DNA of 33,033 nucleotides from Microcystis aeruginosa Ma_SC_T_19800800_S464. GTDB lineage: Bacteria > Cyanobacteriota > Cyanobacteriia > Cyanobacteriales > Microcystaceae. Each line of letters starts with the position of its first letter. The first letter of the stretch is position 1. Location of the stretch: positions 1 through 33,033 of the forward strand of contig SFBL01000005.1 in the NCBI GenBank assembly GCA_007095785.1. The letters are read 5' to 3'. Under the pieces are notes generated by a model that was given only the letters and a program-made list of their open reading frames with translations, ran no database searches and was not told the origin of the DNA. Positions 7,956-16,040 of this stretch are shown here, piece after piece. The position numbers and the translations under genes are program-made.

Positions 7956-9872
7956 TTAAGGAGAGGGGAGGATCAAAGCATTAGAAAACTGGTATTTCCC
8001 TGCTTTGACGGTTAATTTGCCCTTTTTCGATGGCAAAGAAACGGGAGATTTATCTCGACTTAAACTGTTATAAAGGGCGAAATTTTTTGACCAATCGTGC
8101 TTTTGACCGTTACGAACTAACATCGGCAGTAAATTGATTTGATTATAGGTAAATTGTAAACTCTCCCCTTGACTGCCTTTAAATAAGAGGCTGCCTTGGT
8201 TAATTTGAGTTAAATTTACTTGACTTTTTTGCTTAAATATGATCTTGAAATTCTCATAACTGCCCTGGGTTGCCGCTTCTCCCACTTCCAGGACAAAACC
8301 CGCATAATTGTTACCTGTGGGTAAAGCTTGGTAGGTATTATCATCGGGATAAGGAGAATTAGGAATCTCGATAATTTCGGGAGAAGAAAGATTTATTAAT
8401 CTCAGAGCTAACCAAGTTTTTTCTAATTGAATAAACCAGATATTATCATCTTTTTCTACCTTAGCAGTTTTCGGTAATTGCCAGAAAAAATCTTGATCTG
8501 CCGGTCGTAACCAGATTAAAAGATTACGATATTGTCCGATTTCATCCCCAGGATTTTTGCCCGGTTTTAGTCCATTTTTGCCAGTGTTAGCCACAAAAAA
8601 ATCTACCCCTTTTTCTTGATTAAAGGCCATTAATTTAAACGGGGCCACATCGCCATCGGGGAAAGTTCCCGCCAGGCTACCCATTTGATAACTAGCTCCA
8701 ATAAATTGAGTTTCCCAATAACCCGGACTCTGATTATTGCCCGGTTTCCAGTTTTCATACAGGGGTTTACTGGCGAGAATTTCTACCGGTTTATTAAAGT
8801 TTTTTCGGGCTAATTCCATCACTGCTAAAGGAGGACGATAAGCACTGGTAATCAAATAAAGAGAGTCCAATTCTGGGCGATTATTGGGGACAGGAGTATC
8901 ACCAAAGTATAACCAAAAAGTGCGGGCAGAATCCGATCGCATTACCCCATTACTACCACCATAATCGCGTTTTACAGGGCCCCCCCAACCACCGCGATAA
9001 TATTTAACACTAGCGGCCATGGATAACCAATCTAAGGCCATTTTTGCCCATTGTTTAACTTCCGTATCTTGAGCAAAATCGTAGAGATTGAGATAGGGAG
9101 CAAAGGTATGACCGTGATAAACTTCTGAATCCCATTCTCCCATACCGATGTTATATAAAGCTGAAACGTAACGCTTAATTTTACTTTTATAAAGTTGACG
9201 AGTTGCCTCATTTCCGGTTTCTTCGGCCATCAGATAAACCGATGTTTCGCGCATCGCTCGCAGGTTATCAGTATTGCGACTATCTACCCATAAACCCCGT
9301 CTTTTCATACTCCAATCATTACCCGTGCCTTGGCCGGTGCCATGGATAGGGTGGGGTCGTTGTAAAGGGTCGGTTTCTGTCCAAATTTTCGCCGCATTAT
9401 ACATTCTCTGACGATAAACTGGATCGAGATACTTTCCGAGCAGAAAATACTTTCTAATTTGTCCTTTTAGGGTAAAAGAAAAATAATAATCTATATAATC
9501 TGTGTGGGACTGTTCTCGTTTTTGTGGGTCATCCTGCTGCAGGAAATCTAGGGCTTTTTGTTGGTTTCCTGCCAAGAAATCAAACATGGCCATAGGATAG
9601 GATCTTTTCTCGTTTTCTCCCCACAAATTGCCATAACTTTCCCGATTAGCAAAATGGTTAATAACTTCCTTAGCCCTTTGTTGAAATGCTGCCTCTAACT
9701 CTGGTGTCCAATCGTTAAGATATTGGCCTTGAACTTCGGCAACAGGGAAGGAAGCGATCGAGTTTTCAGAAACCGAATAGAGGGAGTTAAAGCCAATAGT
9801 AAATAGGGCAATTATTCCCGCTAAAATTAGATATTTAATTCTAGATCCAATCGTCATCTTCGGCAAATTCAT
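7956..9872 (-). CDS. Exported protein of unknown function, possibly polysaccharide lyase-like toroid
   Basis: A 638-residue protein. A single N-terminal hydrophobic segment (RIKYLILAGIIALFTIGF) suggests a signal anchor or signal peptide. The first two thirds are helix-rich with many aromatic residues and motifs such as RGLWVDSRNTDNLRAM, WDSEVYHGHTFAPYL and YRGGWGGPVKRDYGGSNG. These resemble the (alpha/alpha) toroid plus beta-sandwich layout of heparinase/alginate-lyase-like enzymes, but I cannot name a family; a fold comparison would decide. The last third looks beta-rich. I chose the ATG at 9872 because AAGGAA lies about 10 bases upstream; a second ATG at 9857 is possible. The start overlaps the end of the next upstream gene by 32 bp, which suggests co-transcription. 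Confidence 0.7.
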   Translation of the reverse strand: MNLPKMTIGSRIKYLILAGIIALFTIGFNSLYSVSENSIASFPVAEVQGQYLNDWTPELEAAFQQRAKEVINHFANRESYGNLWGENEKRSYPMAMFDFLAGNQQKALDFLQQDDPQKREQSHTDYIDYYFSFTLKGQIRKYFLLGKYLDPVYRQRMYNAAKIWTETDPLQRPHPIHGTGQGTGNDWSMKRRGLWVDSRNTDNLRAMRETSVYLMAEETGNEATRQLYKSKIKRYVSALYNIGMGEWDSEVYHGHTFAPYLNLYDFAQDTEVKQWAKMALDWLSMAASVKYYRGGWGGPVKRDYGGSNGVMRSDSARTFWLYFGDTPVPNNRPELDSLYLITSAYRPPLAVMELARKNFNKPVEILASKPLYENWKPGNNQSPGYWETQFIGASYQMGSLAGTFPDGDVAPFKLMAFNQEKGVDFFVANTGKNGLKPGKNPGDEIGQYRNLLIWLRPADQDFFWQLPKTAKVEKDDNIWFIQLEKTWLALRLINLSSPEIIEIPNSPYPDDNTYQALPTGNNYAGFVLEVGEAATQGSYENFKIIFKQKSQVNLTQINQGSLLFKGSQGESLQFTYNQINLLPMLVRNGQKHDWSKNFALYNSLSRDKSPVSLPSKKGKLTVKAGKYQFSNALILPSP

Positions 9873-10194
9873 CGATGTTTCCTTGATTTTCTGGGGACTG
9901 AGGTTGATTCTCTTTATCTAATTGTAAAGGAACTGGTTCAGGAGGGATAATTTCTGGTAATAATTCTTCTGGTTTTTGACCATCTACCTCCACCACAATT
10001 ATTTCTGTGACCGGAAACCAAAGTATGCGGCCTTGATCATCACAAACCGTCACCGATCGCAATTTATCTGGATTCTCGGTTGCGAAGAAATCTCCTAACA
10101 TTTTGGTGGGTAAAATATTCTTACTTTCACCCCCACTAACTCCTAGAAATATATATTCGTTACCTGTGATCAAATGTTGAACAATAATCGCCAT
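9841..10194 (-). CDS. Small conserved-looking acidic protein, unknown function
   Basis: A 117-residue protein with a mixed alpha/beta N-terminal part (MAIIVQHLITGNEYIFLG, then SVTVCDDQGRILWFPVTEI) and a proline- and acid-rich tail (EELLPEIIPPEPVPL, ending EFAEDDDWI). There is no signal peptide or membrane segment. I do not recognise a named domain; the compact N-terminal half with a VxxDxxGxxxWF pattern looks like a small folded domain followed by a disordered tail. It overlaps the following exported-protein gene by 32 bp and shares its strand, so the two are probably one transcript. The ATG at 10194 is the only good start. Confidence 0.7.
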   Translation of the reverse strand: MAIIVQHLITGNEYIFLGVSGGESKNILPTKMLGDFFATENPDKLRSVTVCDDQGRILWFPVTEIIVVEVDGQKPEELLPEIIPPEPVPLQLDKENQPQSPENQGNIDEFAEDDDWI

Positions 10195-10268
10195 AGTTAA
10201 AAGGTTTTAGTCAATGAAATGTACTTATTGATAGTCGAGTCTTAAAAGCTTTCAGCCCTAAGCTTTCC

Positions 10269-10323
10269 ACTGATTACTGATTACTGATTACTGATTACTG
10301 ATAACTGCTTACTGGTTACTGCT
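10269..10323 (-). repeat. CAGTnATCAGT 3'-flank repeat at txlA stop
   Basis: On the minus strand this reads as consecutive CAGTAATCAGT-type heptamers (about six units). The TAA of txlA at 10316-10318 falls inside it, so the last codons of that gene are repeat-derived. Confidence 0.85.
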
Positions 10324-10867
10324 TAACTTGACTGCCGTGACTGCGGGGATCGGTTTGACTAGCACCCACAAGGATATTAAAATCAGAAGTCTCTCCCGTA
10401 GTGGTGGCATAGGGTAGGGTAGAATTAGTTAAAAGTGCTTCTAAATTAGCAGTTAAAATTGATTTTGGTTGTTCTCCGATCGCTTGGGCAACTGGTTGTC
10501 CTTGGTTATTTAAAAAGACAAAATGGGGAATACCATCCACACGATAACGGAGAATTTCTGGCAACCATTTATTATTATCAACGTTGAGCATGACAAAATT
10601 AATGGCATTACCGTATTGTTTTTTAATTGCGGCAATTTCAGGGGCCATCGCCTGACAACTGGTACACCAATTAGCATAAAATTCTGTCAGGGTGGGTTTA
10701 CCATTGCTGAGGGCAAGATCGAAAGGTATCGCTTTTTCCGCTTGCGCTTCCAAAGATACGGAACTAGCGGTGGTTTGAAACCCCAAAAAAATCGCTACAC
10801 TAAGGATAACTGCCGTTACTGCCAGCAGCAGATTTCTGGTTTTGTTGGTGGGTGTGGTGGCTGTCAT
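10316..10867 (-). CDS. txlA: Membrane-anchored thioredoxin-like protein TxlA/HCF164
   Basis: A 183-residue protein with an N-terminal membrane anchor (about residues 11-32) and a thioredoxin fold. The active site EFYANWCTSC puts the redox pair at C68 and C71, and the cis-proline loop RVDGIPHFVF is present. Homologues (TxlA of Synechococcus, HCF164 of plants) pass reducing power across the thylakoid membrane for apocytochrome reduction during cytochrome b6f and c6 assembly, which would link it to ccsA about 5 kb away; that link is inference. It is divergent from the NIL-ferredoxin gene, with only 36 bp between the two start codons. The C-terminal codons lie in a repeat. Confidence 0.9.
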   Translation of the reverse strand: MTATTPTNKTRNLLLAVTAVILSVAIFLGFQTTASSVSLEAQAEKAIPFDLALSNGKPTLTEFYANWCTSCQAMAPEIAAIKKQYGNAINFVMLNVDNNKWLPEILRYRVDGIPHFVFLNNQGQPVAQAIGEQPKSILTANLEALLTNSTLPYATTTGETSDFNILVGASQTDPRSHGSQVKQ

Positions 10868-10903
10868 GGATAGTCTCTCAAAAATTATTCCTATCCTATC
10901 CTA

Positions 10904-11308
10904 ATGAAAAAACGCGTTACTCTCACTTTTCCCAAAAAAGCCGTCCATATGCCCGTTACCTATCGACTGGCAAAGGATTTTAACGTCGCCGCTAATATTA
11001 TCCGCGCCCAAGTAGCCCCCAATCAAGTGGGAACATTAGTATTAGAATTATCGGGAGATATCGATGAGTTAGAAGCGGCGATCGAATGGTTACAATTACA
11101 AAATATTGGCGTTTCCCAAGTTAGTCGCGAAATCGTCATTGATGAAGAAAAATGCGTCGATTGTGGCTTATGTACGGGGGTTTGTCCCACGGAAGCTTTA
11201 ACTCTTGATCCCGAAAGTTTTCGTCTTAAGTTTTTGCGTTCCCGTTGTGTGGTTTGTGAACAATGTATCCCCACTTGTCCCGTGGTGGCAATTTCCACAA
11301 ACTTGTAA
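10904..11308 (+). CDS. NIL domain plus 2[4Fe-4S] ferredoxin-type protein
   Basis: A 134-residue protein. Residues 1-75 form a NIL domain (RVTLTFPKKAVHMPVTYRL and a beta-alpha-beta pattern), the ligand-binding type found at the C terminus of methionine transporter ATPases. Residues 80-130 hold two clusters of cysteines: CVDCGLCTGVCP (C84, C87, C90, C94) and CVVCEQCIPTCP (C115, C118, C121, C125), each suited to bind [4Fe-4S]. The fusion is widespread in cyanobacteria and some anaerobes, where it has been tied to sulfur amino acid metabolism; the exact role here is inference. The ATG at 10904 is 36 bp from the txlA start on the other strand. Confidence 0.92.
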   Translation: MKKRVTLTFPKKAVHMPVTYRLAKDFNVAANIIRAQVAPNQVGTLVLELSGDIDELEAAIEWLQLQNIGVSQVSREIVIDEEKCVDCGLCTGVCPTEALTLDPESFRLKFLRSRCVVCEQCIPTCPVVAISTNL

Positions 11309-11345
11309 AGTAGAAGTTATTAAATTAATTTTTTTACCCATTTAA

Positions 11346-11507
11346 ATAATAGCCATCTCTGGTGATTTAAAGCCTTCATTTGTCGCCAAGGCGGTTAATC
11401 GTCACAAATATCCGGCTCCTTTTCTGCCTAAAGACCCTTTCTCCGATACCATAGTTAAAAAGAGAGCCTTGACTCTAGCCACATCCGTGGGGATTACATA
11501 CCATTAA
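11346..11507 (+). other. 53-codon coding-like frame without a standard start
   Basis: This frame stays open for 53 codons between two TAA stops and has a protein-like composition (DLKPSFVAKAVNRHKYP, then TLATSVGITYH). It has no ATG, GTG or TTG near its beginning, only ATA and ATC codons. It could be the tail of a decayed gene or chance. I do not recognise the sequence. It lies in the 236-bp space between the NIL-ferredoxin gene and menF. Confidence 0.25.
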
Positions 11508-11544
11508 TCATGGTTTTTTTGCAAAAAAATACAAAAAACTTGAC

Positions 11545-12954
11545 ATGACTTCTGCCGTTCCTCGCCTTTCCTATCCTGATAGTCCGATTGCTGATCTTCG
11601 CAGCCTCTATAACTTTATCCTCAACCCGCAACTGTTAGCCGCAGAAAAGGGAAATCGGTCAATCGTCAGTTTTTGTCAAAAAATTTCCCCCCTTGATCCC
11701 CTAGAAATTCTCTCTCGGATTGCTTCTAGCTATCCCACCCATTGTTATTGGGAAAATCCCGAACGAGAAACCGCTTTTCTCGGCTACGGCATCGCCTTTG
11801 CTGCCACTTTCCACGGCAAACAACGTTTTTTAAAAGCTCAAAAATTTATTGAAAACTGTCAACAAAGAATTATTAAAATTGATAACTATAGCGAGATTAC
11901 CCCTCGCATCTTTTGCAGTTTCACTTTTTTCGACTCGGAAACAGCCACCCCCTTTCCCTCAGCTACCCTAACCCTGCCTAAGTTTCAAATTATCAAAAAA
12001 CAGTCGGAATATTTTTTCCTGAGCAATCTCTTAATCACCAGCGAAAAAGAAATAGAAAACTCCCTCGAAGAAACTATTAATAACCTCAAAATCATCCAAA
12101 ATAACTCGAGCAATTGCCGACAAAATACCCACCAGGATCCCTGTAGTTATTATATTCATCCTACCTATAATTTTCAAGCGGCTGTTGGCGATGCCCTCCA
12201 ATCTATCCAAGCTCAAAAATTTAGCAAAATTGTCCTCGCTCACGCTCTTGACGTGATTTCTCCCCGTCCTTTTCATCTGGTAAACTGTCTCGATAATTTG
12301 CGTCAGCGTCATCCCGATTGCTACACTTTTTCCCTCGGCAATGGACGAGGAGATCATTTTATCGGCGCTAGTCCCGAACGCTTGTTAACCGTCCATCAGG
12401 GGCAATTAATCACCGATGCTTTAGCGGGATCCGCCCCCCGGGGAGAAAATGCGATCGAAGATGCTCTTTTAGCCAATAAACTCCTCGCTAGTGAAAAGGA
12501 ACAACGGGAACATCGGGCTGTTAGTGACTTTATTAACCAAAAACTGCGACAAATTGGCTTAAATCCGCAAAATTCTCCCTCTAGATTGTTAAAACTCTCC
12601 AATATTCAACATCTCTGGACTCCTATCCATGCCAAACTAAAACCCTCCATCCATCCCCTGGAAATTGTTGCCCAACTACACCCCACTCCTGCTGTTGCTG
12701 GGGTTCCCACCGAGATTGCCTTAGCACAAATTCGTCATTATGAAACCTTCGATCGCTCTCTTTATGCCGCTCCTTTGGGTTGGATTGATTGTCAAAATAA
12801 TAGTGAGTTTATTGTTGGTATTCGTTCGGCCTTAATTAAAGGCGATCGAGCGCGATTATACGCCGGTGCGGGTATTGTTGCCGGTTCCGATCCGGAAAAA
12901 GAACTAGCAGAAATTCAGCTGAAATTTCAAGCTCTCTTAAAAGCTTTAACTTAA
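11545..12954 (+). CDS. menF: Isochorismate synthase MenF
   Basis: A 469-residue chorismate-binding enzyme that converts chorismate to isochorismate, the first step toward phylloquinone, the photosystem I quinone. The C-terminal catalytic domain shows the family blocks: KIVLAHALDV (catalytic lysine region), FSLGNGRGDHFIGASPERLL, TDALAGSAPRG, the LLASEKEQREHRAVSDFI helix with the general acid/base glutamates, LHPTPAVAGVP and the ending IVGIRSALIKGDRARLYAGAGIVAGSDPEKELAE. The N-terminal third is less conserved, as usual. No other men gene is adjacent. The ATG at 11545 has only a poor ribosome site. It is convergent with the aldehyde dehydrogenase gene, with 11 bp between stops. Confidence 0.95.
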   Translation: MTSAVPRLSYPDSPIADLRSLYNFILNPQLLAAEKGNRSIVSFCQKISPLDPLEILSRIASSYPTHCYWENPERETAFLGYGIAFAATFHGKQRFLKAQKFIENCQQRIIKIDNYSEITPRIFCSFTFFDSETATPFPSATLTLPKFQIIKKQSEYFFLSNLLITSEKEIENSLEETINNLKIIQNNSSNCRQNTHQDPCSYYIHPTYNFQAAVGDALQSIQAQKFSKIVLAHALDVISPRPFHLVNCLDNLRQRHPDCYTFSLGNGRGDHFIGASPERLLTVHQGQLITDALAGSAPRGENAIEDALLANKLLASEKEQREHRAVSDFINQKLRQIGLNPQNSPSRLLKLSNIQHLWTPIHAKLKPSIHPLEIVAQLHPTPAVAGVPTEIALAQIRHYETFDRSLYAAPLGWIDCQNNSEFIVGIRSALIKGDRARLYAGAGIVAGSDPEKELAEIQLKFQALLKALT

Positions 12955-12966
12955 ACTATAGCTTTT
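12939..12966. terminator. Candidate bidirectional terminator between menF and aldehyde dehydrogenase
   Basis: AAAAGCT at 12939-12945 and AGCTTTT at 12960-12966 form a 7-bp stem around a 14-base loop. The A and T runs give a U tract in either direction. The arms overlap the 3' ends of both convergent genes. The stem is short and AT-rich, so this is plausible, not certain. Confidence 0.45.
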
Positions 12967-14342
12967 TACCGAACCAATAACTTAAATAAGCCTAACTTAC
13001 CCTTAAAAGGCGGATATTTTAAAGCGGGATTGAACCAAAGAGGTGTTTTCATAATCGCTTTTTGGTGACTAAAATTTTCAAAGGAAAAACGACCATGGTA
13101 GCTACCAATACCGCTATTTCCCCGACCACCAAAGGGTAAACTAGGATTAGTAAAATGAAAACTATTGTTGTTAATACAACCTCCCCCAAACTGGACTGAT
13201 TCTAACCATTTCTTTTCGGTCTTTGCCTTGGTAGTAAACAGATAAAAAGCTAGAGGGTTAGGGTTTTTAGCAATAATTGCTAAAGCTTCCTCAAAAGTGC
13301 TAAAGGCAATGATCGGTAAAATTGGACCGAATATTTCCCCTTGCATAATAGGAGCATCGAGGGAAACATTAGTTAATAAAGTTGGTTGAATATATAAATT
13401 TTCTCGATCGGTTTTACCTCCAAAAACAATCTCACCATCTTTGAGCAAGTCAATTAAGCGATCAAATTGTTTCTCATTAATTATCTTACCATAATCAGCA
13501 CTTAATCTGGCATCTTCACCGAAAAAATTAACAATAGTATTAGCTAATTCTCTAATCAAATTCTCCTGCTGGGATTGATGTACTAAAACATAATCAGCTG
13601 CGATACACATTTGACCACAATTAGAGAATTTTGTCACGGCAATGCGACGGGTTGCCACGGAAATATTAGCATCAGCTTCGATAACACAGGGACTTTTTCC
13701 CCCTAATTCTAGAGTAACAGGAATTAACTTTGCTGCCGCTAGTTGATAAATAATTTTTCCTACCCTGGTACTGCCAGTAAAAAATATATGATCAAAGGTA
13801 AAACTGTCTAACATATTCGGAATTACTTCCGCACCATCTCCCAGAATAATTAACACATATTCTTCAGGGAATATTTCTTCAATTATTTTAACTACTAATT
13901 TTTCCGTCGCTGAGGCAAATTCACTCGGTTTTAATACCGCGCAGTTACCGGCAGCAATAGCACCAACTAAAGGCACTAATAACAATTGGAGGGGATAATT
14001 CCAAGCACCAATAATTAAAACCACTCCTAAAGGTTCCCGAATAATTTGACTGGAGGAAGGAAAATTTAAGAGATTAGTTTTAACAGTTTTTGGTTGCATC
14101 CATGAGCGCAAATTTTTTAAAGCGTTATTAATTTCCCCCAAAAGGAAGCCATTTTCAGTAATCCAACAATCTTCGGGACTTTTCTTTAAATCGCTATATG
14201 AAGCTTGATAGATATCTGCTTCATATTTAATAATTGCCTGTTTTAACTTCTCTAACTGCTGACGACGGAATTGATAGGAACGAGTGGCACCACTAACAAA
14301 ATACTGACGCAATTTGGCTAATTTTTCTGAGTTTGACAGCAT
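12966..14342 (-). CDS. Aldehyde dehydrogenase family protein (class 3-like)
   Basis: NAD(P)-dependent aldehyde oxidation. From the ATG at 14342 the protein has 458 residues: GAWNYP with the oxyanion asparagine near 115, FTGSTRVG at about 189-195, ELGGKSP with the general-base glutamate near 212, and the nucleophile C246 in SNCGQMCIA. The C terminus has the short hydrophobic tail of ALDH3-type enzymes (ALKYPPFKGKLGLFKLL), which can attach to membranes. The length and sequence resemble the cyanobacterial enzyme typified by Synechocystis Slr0091, reported to act on apocarotenals; substrate here is inference. A longer version would need a TTG at 14357, so I prefer the ATG. It lies 30 bp downstream of the Ig-like/propeller gene and may share its transcript. 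Confidence 0.93.
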   Translation of the reverse strand: MLSNSEKLAKLRQYFVSGATRSYQFRRQQLEKLKQAIIKYEADIYQASYSDLKKSPEDCWITENGFLLGEINNALKNLRSWMQPKTVKTNLLNFPSSSQIIREPLGVVLIIGAWNYPLQLLLVPLVGAIAAGNCAVLKPSEFASATEKLVVKIIEEIFPEEYVLIILGDGAEVIPNMLDSFTFDHIFFTGSTRVGKIIYQLAAAKLIPVTLELGGKSPCVIEADANISVATRRIAVTKFSNCGQMCIAADYVLVHQSQQENLIRELANTIVNFFGEDARLSADYGKIINEKQFDRLIDLLKDGEIVFGGKTDRENLYIQPTLLTNVSLDAPIMQGEIFGPILPIIAFSTFEEALAIIAKNPNPLAFYLFTTKAKTEKKWLESVQFGGGCINNNSFHFTNPSLPFGGRGNSGIGSYHGRFSFENFSHQKAIMKTPLWFNPALKYPPFKGKLGLFKLLVR

Positions 14343-14372
14343 CGAAATAATTCCCAAGTTAATAATGAAATT

Positions 14373-15851
14373 CTACGGCATCCACTGGGGACGAATTCCC
14401 GCTAGAGGTAATTCAATTAAATCAGATTTACTTGCTTTCACTCCATCTTGTAGGGGAGGAATTAACATCCACAAACGACCACCGATAATTGTTTCTCCTG
14501 AGTCAGTAGTCAAGGGATTAGTAGGATTACTATCATAACTGGTGCGAAGTTGATCAAAAATAATCGCTAAACTATCGGGAGATAAACTAATGTGAATATC
14601 ACGATAATCCGCTAATTCCAGTAGGGGAGTTACTTGACCGGTCTTCACATCTATTTTAGCAAAATAGGGTTTTTCTTTGTACTCTTGACTGTTAGTAACT
14701 AACTCGGTTAACAAACAATACAAATCGCTACCAGTGGCATTAAATTGACAATCTATAATCGAACCTTGTAGATTGAGTAAGCGTTTTTGTAATCCTTGAT
14801 TATTGACATAAAAAAGCGATCGAATATAACGCATTTTGGCATTGTCAGTATTAAAATTCACCATCGCTGCGGCCGTACCATCAGCAGAAAAATTCAAAAT
14901 TCGCCCAAATTTTGGTAAAAAATCTAGGGGTTTTGTTTCGGTTTTTAAAGGCAAAAGTGCGATTCCTTCCCCTTGAGTAACAGCCAAAGTTTTACTATCA
15001 GGAGCAATCAAAAATTCCCCGCCTTGGATGTTTAATTGTTGGGGTTTTTCTCCCGATTTAACTGCCCATAAATCGAAGTTAATCGGATTGCGGCGCTCAA
15101 TTCTCTGCACGACAATGGTTTTCCCATCTTTAGCTAAATCAAAGTGATTATTTTGATAATCTTTATTGTCTAGCACTAACTCAATTTTTGCAGGGGATTG
15201 ACTGCTATTAACTTGATAAAGCTGCAGTTCACGAATTCCCTCTATCCCCCGATTTTTCGCCACGGCCGAAAAGAGGAGTTTTTTACCATCAGGGTAAAAT
15301 TCAAAAGCCATAACAGTCAAATTTGCGGGAGTTAAGAGGGTTTTCTTCTCCTCGGTCAAGTTATAAAAAATTAATCTTCCCTGTTCTTCCCCATTAGTGC
15401 CAATATAGGCAAAAGCACGATCGCGACTTTTAAATTCTCTTTCAAAAATTGCTAGGGTTTGTCCTAATCGATTACCGCTGGGAAATTGTTCCCGCGCACC
15501 TTCAATTTGCAGATGATATTTTTCTCCGTAGGGAATGGGAGAAGTAAGAGTATAAGCTAATCGTCTTCCGGCCCAACTAAACTTACCCGGCAGCGGAGGA
15601 TCGATAACTAGATTTTTTTCTACACTAGCATGATCCATGGGGCGATCAAAAGTGATAATAAATGCTTGATCTTCCGCTCCAATTTCTCGATTTTCCCAGC
15701 TAAATTCCTTGACCCTTGGGCCGGTTTGTAAAAGACATTGATTACCACAGCTATTACCCAACCAAATTAAGCCACCAATTACTAAGGTTAGCGATATAAT
15801 TAATGTTATGGCTAATTTATCAATCGGTTGTAGTTGTAAGGTCTTGATCAT
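14373..15851 (-). CDS. Exported Ig-like domain and beta-propeller-like protein
   Basis: A 492-residue protein with a membrane anchor at about residues 14-32 (LAITLIISLTLVIGGLIWLG) followed by a cysteine pair (SCGNQC). Residues about 45-135 form an SbsA-like Ig domain (QAFIITFDRPMDHASVEKN, FSWAGRRLAYTLTSPIPYG, YHLQIEG). The rest has repeated TolB/WD40-like blades (FYPDGKKLLFSA, FDLAKDGKTIVVQ, IAPDSKTLAVTQ, FSADGTAAAMV, LSPDSLAIIFDQ). The enzymatic role, if any, is unknown; a periplasmic or lumenal binding scaffold is the most I would infer. The aldehyde dehydrogenase gene follows closely. The region upstream of its ATG holds CAGTTATCAG repeats. Confidence 0.8.
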   Translation of the reverse strand: MIKTLQLQPIDKLAITLIISLTLVIGGLIWLGNSCGNQCLLQTGPRVKEFSWENREIGAEDQAFIITFDRPMDHASVEKNLVIDPPLPGKFSWAGRRLAYTLTSPIPYGEKYHLQIEGAREQFPSGNRLGQTLAIFEREFKSRDRAFAYIGTNGEEQGRLIFYNLTEEKKTLLTPANLTVMAFEFYPDGKKLLFSAVAKNRGIEGIRELQLYQVNSSQSPAKIELVLDNKDYQNNHFDLAKDGKTIVVQRIERRNPINFDLWAVKSGEKPQQLNIQGGEFLIAPDSKTLAVTQGEGIALLPLKTETKPLDFLPKFGRILNFSADGTAAAMVNFNTDNAKMRYIRSLFYVNNQGLQKRLLNLQGSIIDCQFNATGSDLYCLLTELVTNSQEYKEKPYFAKIDVKTGQVTPLLELADYRDIHISLSPDSLAIIFDQLRTSYDSNPTNPLTTDSGETIIGGRLWMLIPPLQDGVKASKSDLIELPLAGIRPQWMP

Positions 15852-15872
15852 TATAGTAGATGGTTAGTAACA

Positions 15873-15895
15873 ACTGATAACTGATAACTGATAAG
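15873..15895 (-). repeat. CAGTTATCAGT repeat upstream of the Ig-like/propeller gene
   Basis: Three ACTGATA units on the plus strand, belonging to the same heptamer family as the arrays at 10269, 16013, 18213 and 32247. This copy is 22 bp before an ATG instead of after a stop. Confidence 0.7.
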
Positions 15896-15912
15896 TAGGG
15901 AGGCACAATTAT

Positions 15913-15981
15913 TTGTAGGATGGGTTAACGGTAGCGTAACATGATTGGGCGTTGGGTTTCATGCTTCAACCCAACCTACGT
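15913..15981. repeat. Palindromic GTAGGTTGGGTT repeat
   Basis: GTAGGATGGGTT near 15916 pairs with AACCCAACCTAC near 15969 (11 of 12 positions), with GGGTTTCATGCTTCAACCC between. Repeats of this GTAGGTTGGGTT/GAAACCCAAC type are widespread between genes in cyanobacteria. Confidence 0.75.
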
Positions 15982-16012
15982 TCATCTTATATTTAATTCC
16001 ACCCACCTACTT

Positions 16013-16040
16013 AACTGATAACTGCTCACTGATAACTGTT
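16013..16040 (-). repeat. CAGTTATCAGT 3'-flank repeat after the TIGR03943 gene
   Basis: On the minus strand, directly after the TAA at 16039-16041, it reads CAGTTATCAGTGAGCAGTTA. Same family and gene-relative orientation as the other 3'-flank arrays. Confidence 0.8.
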
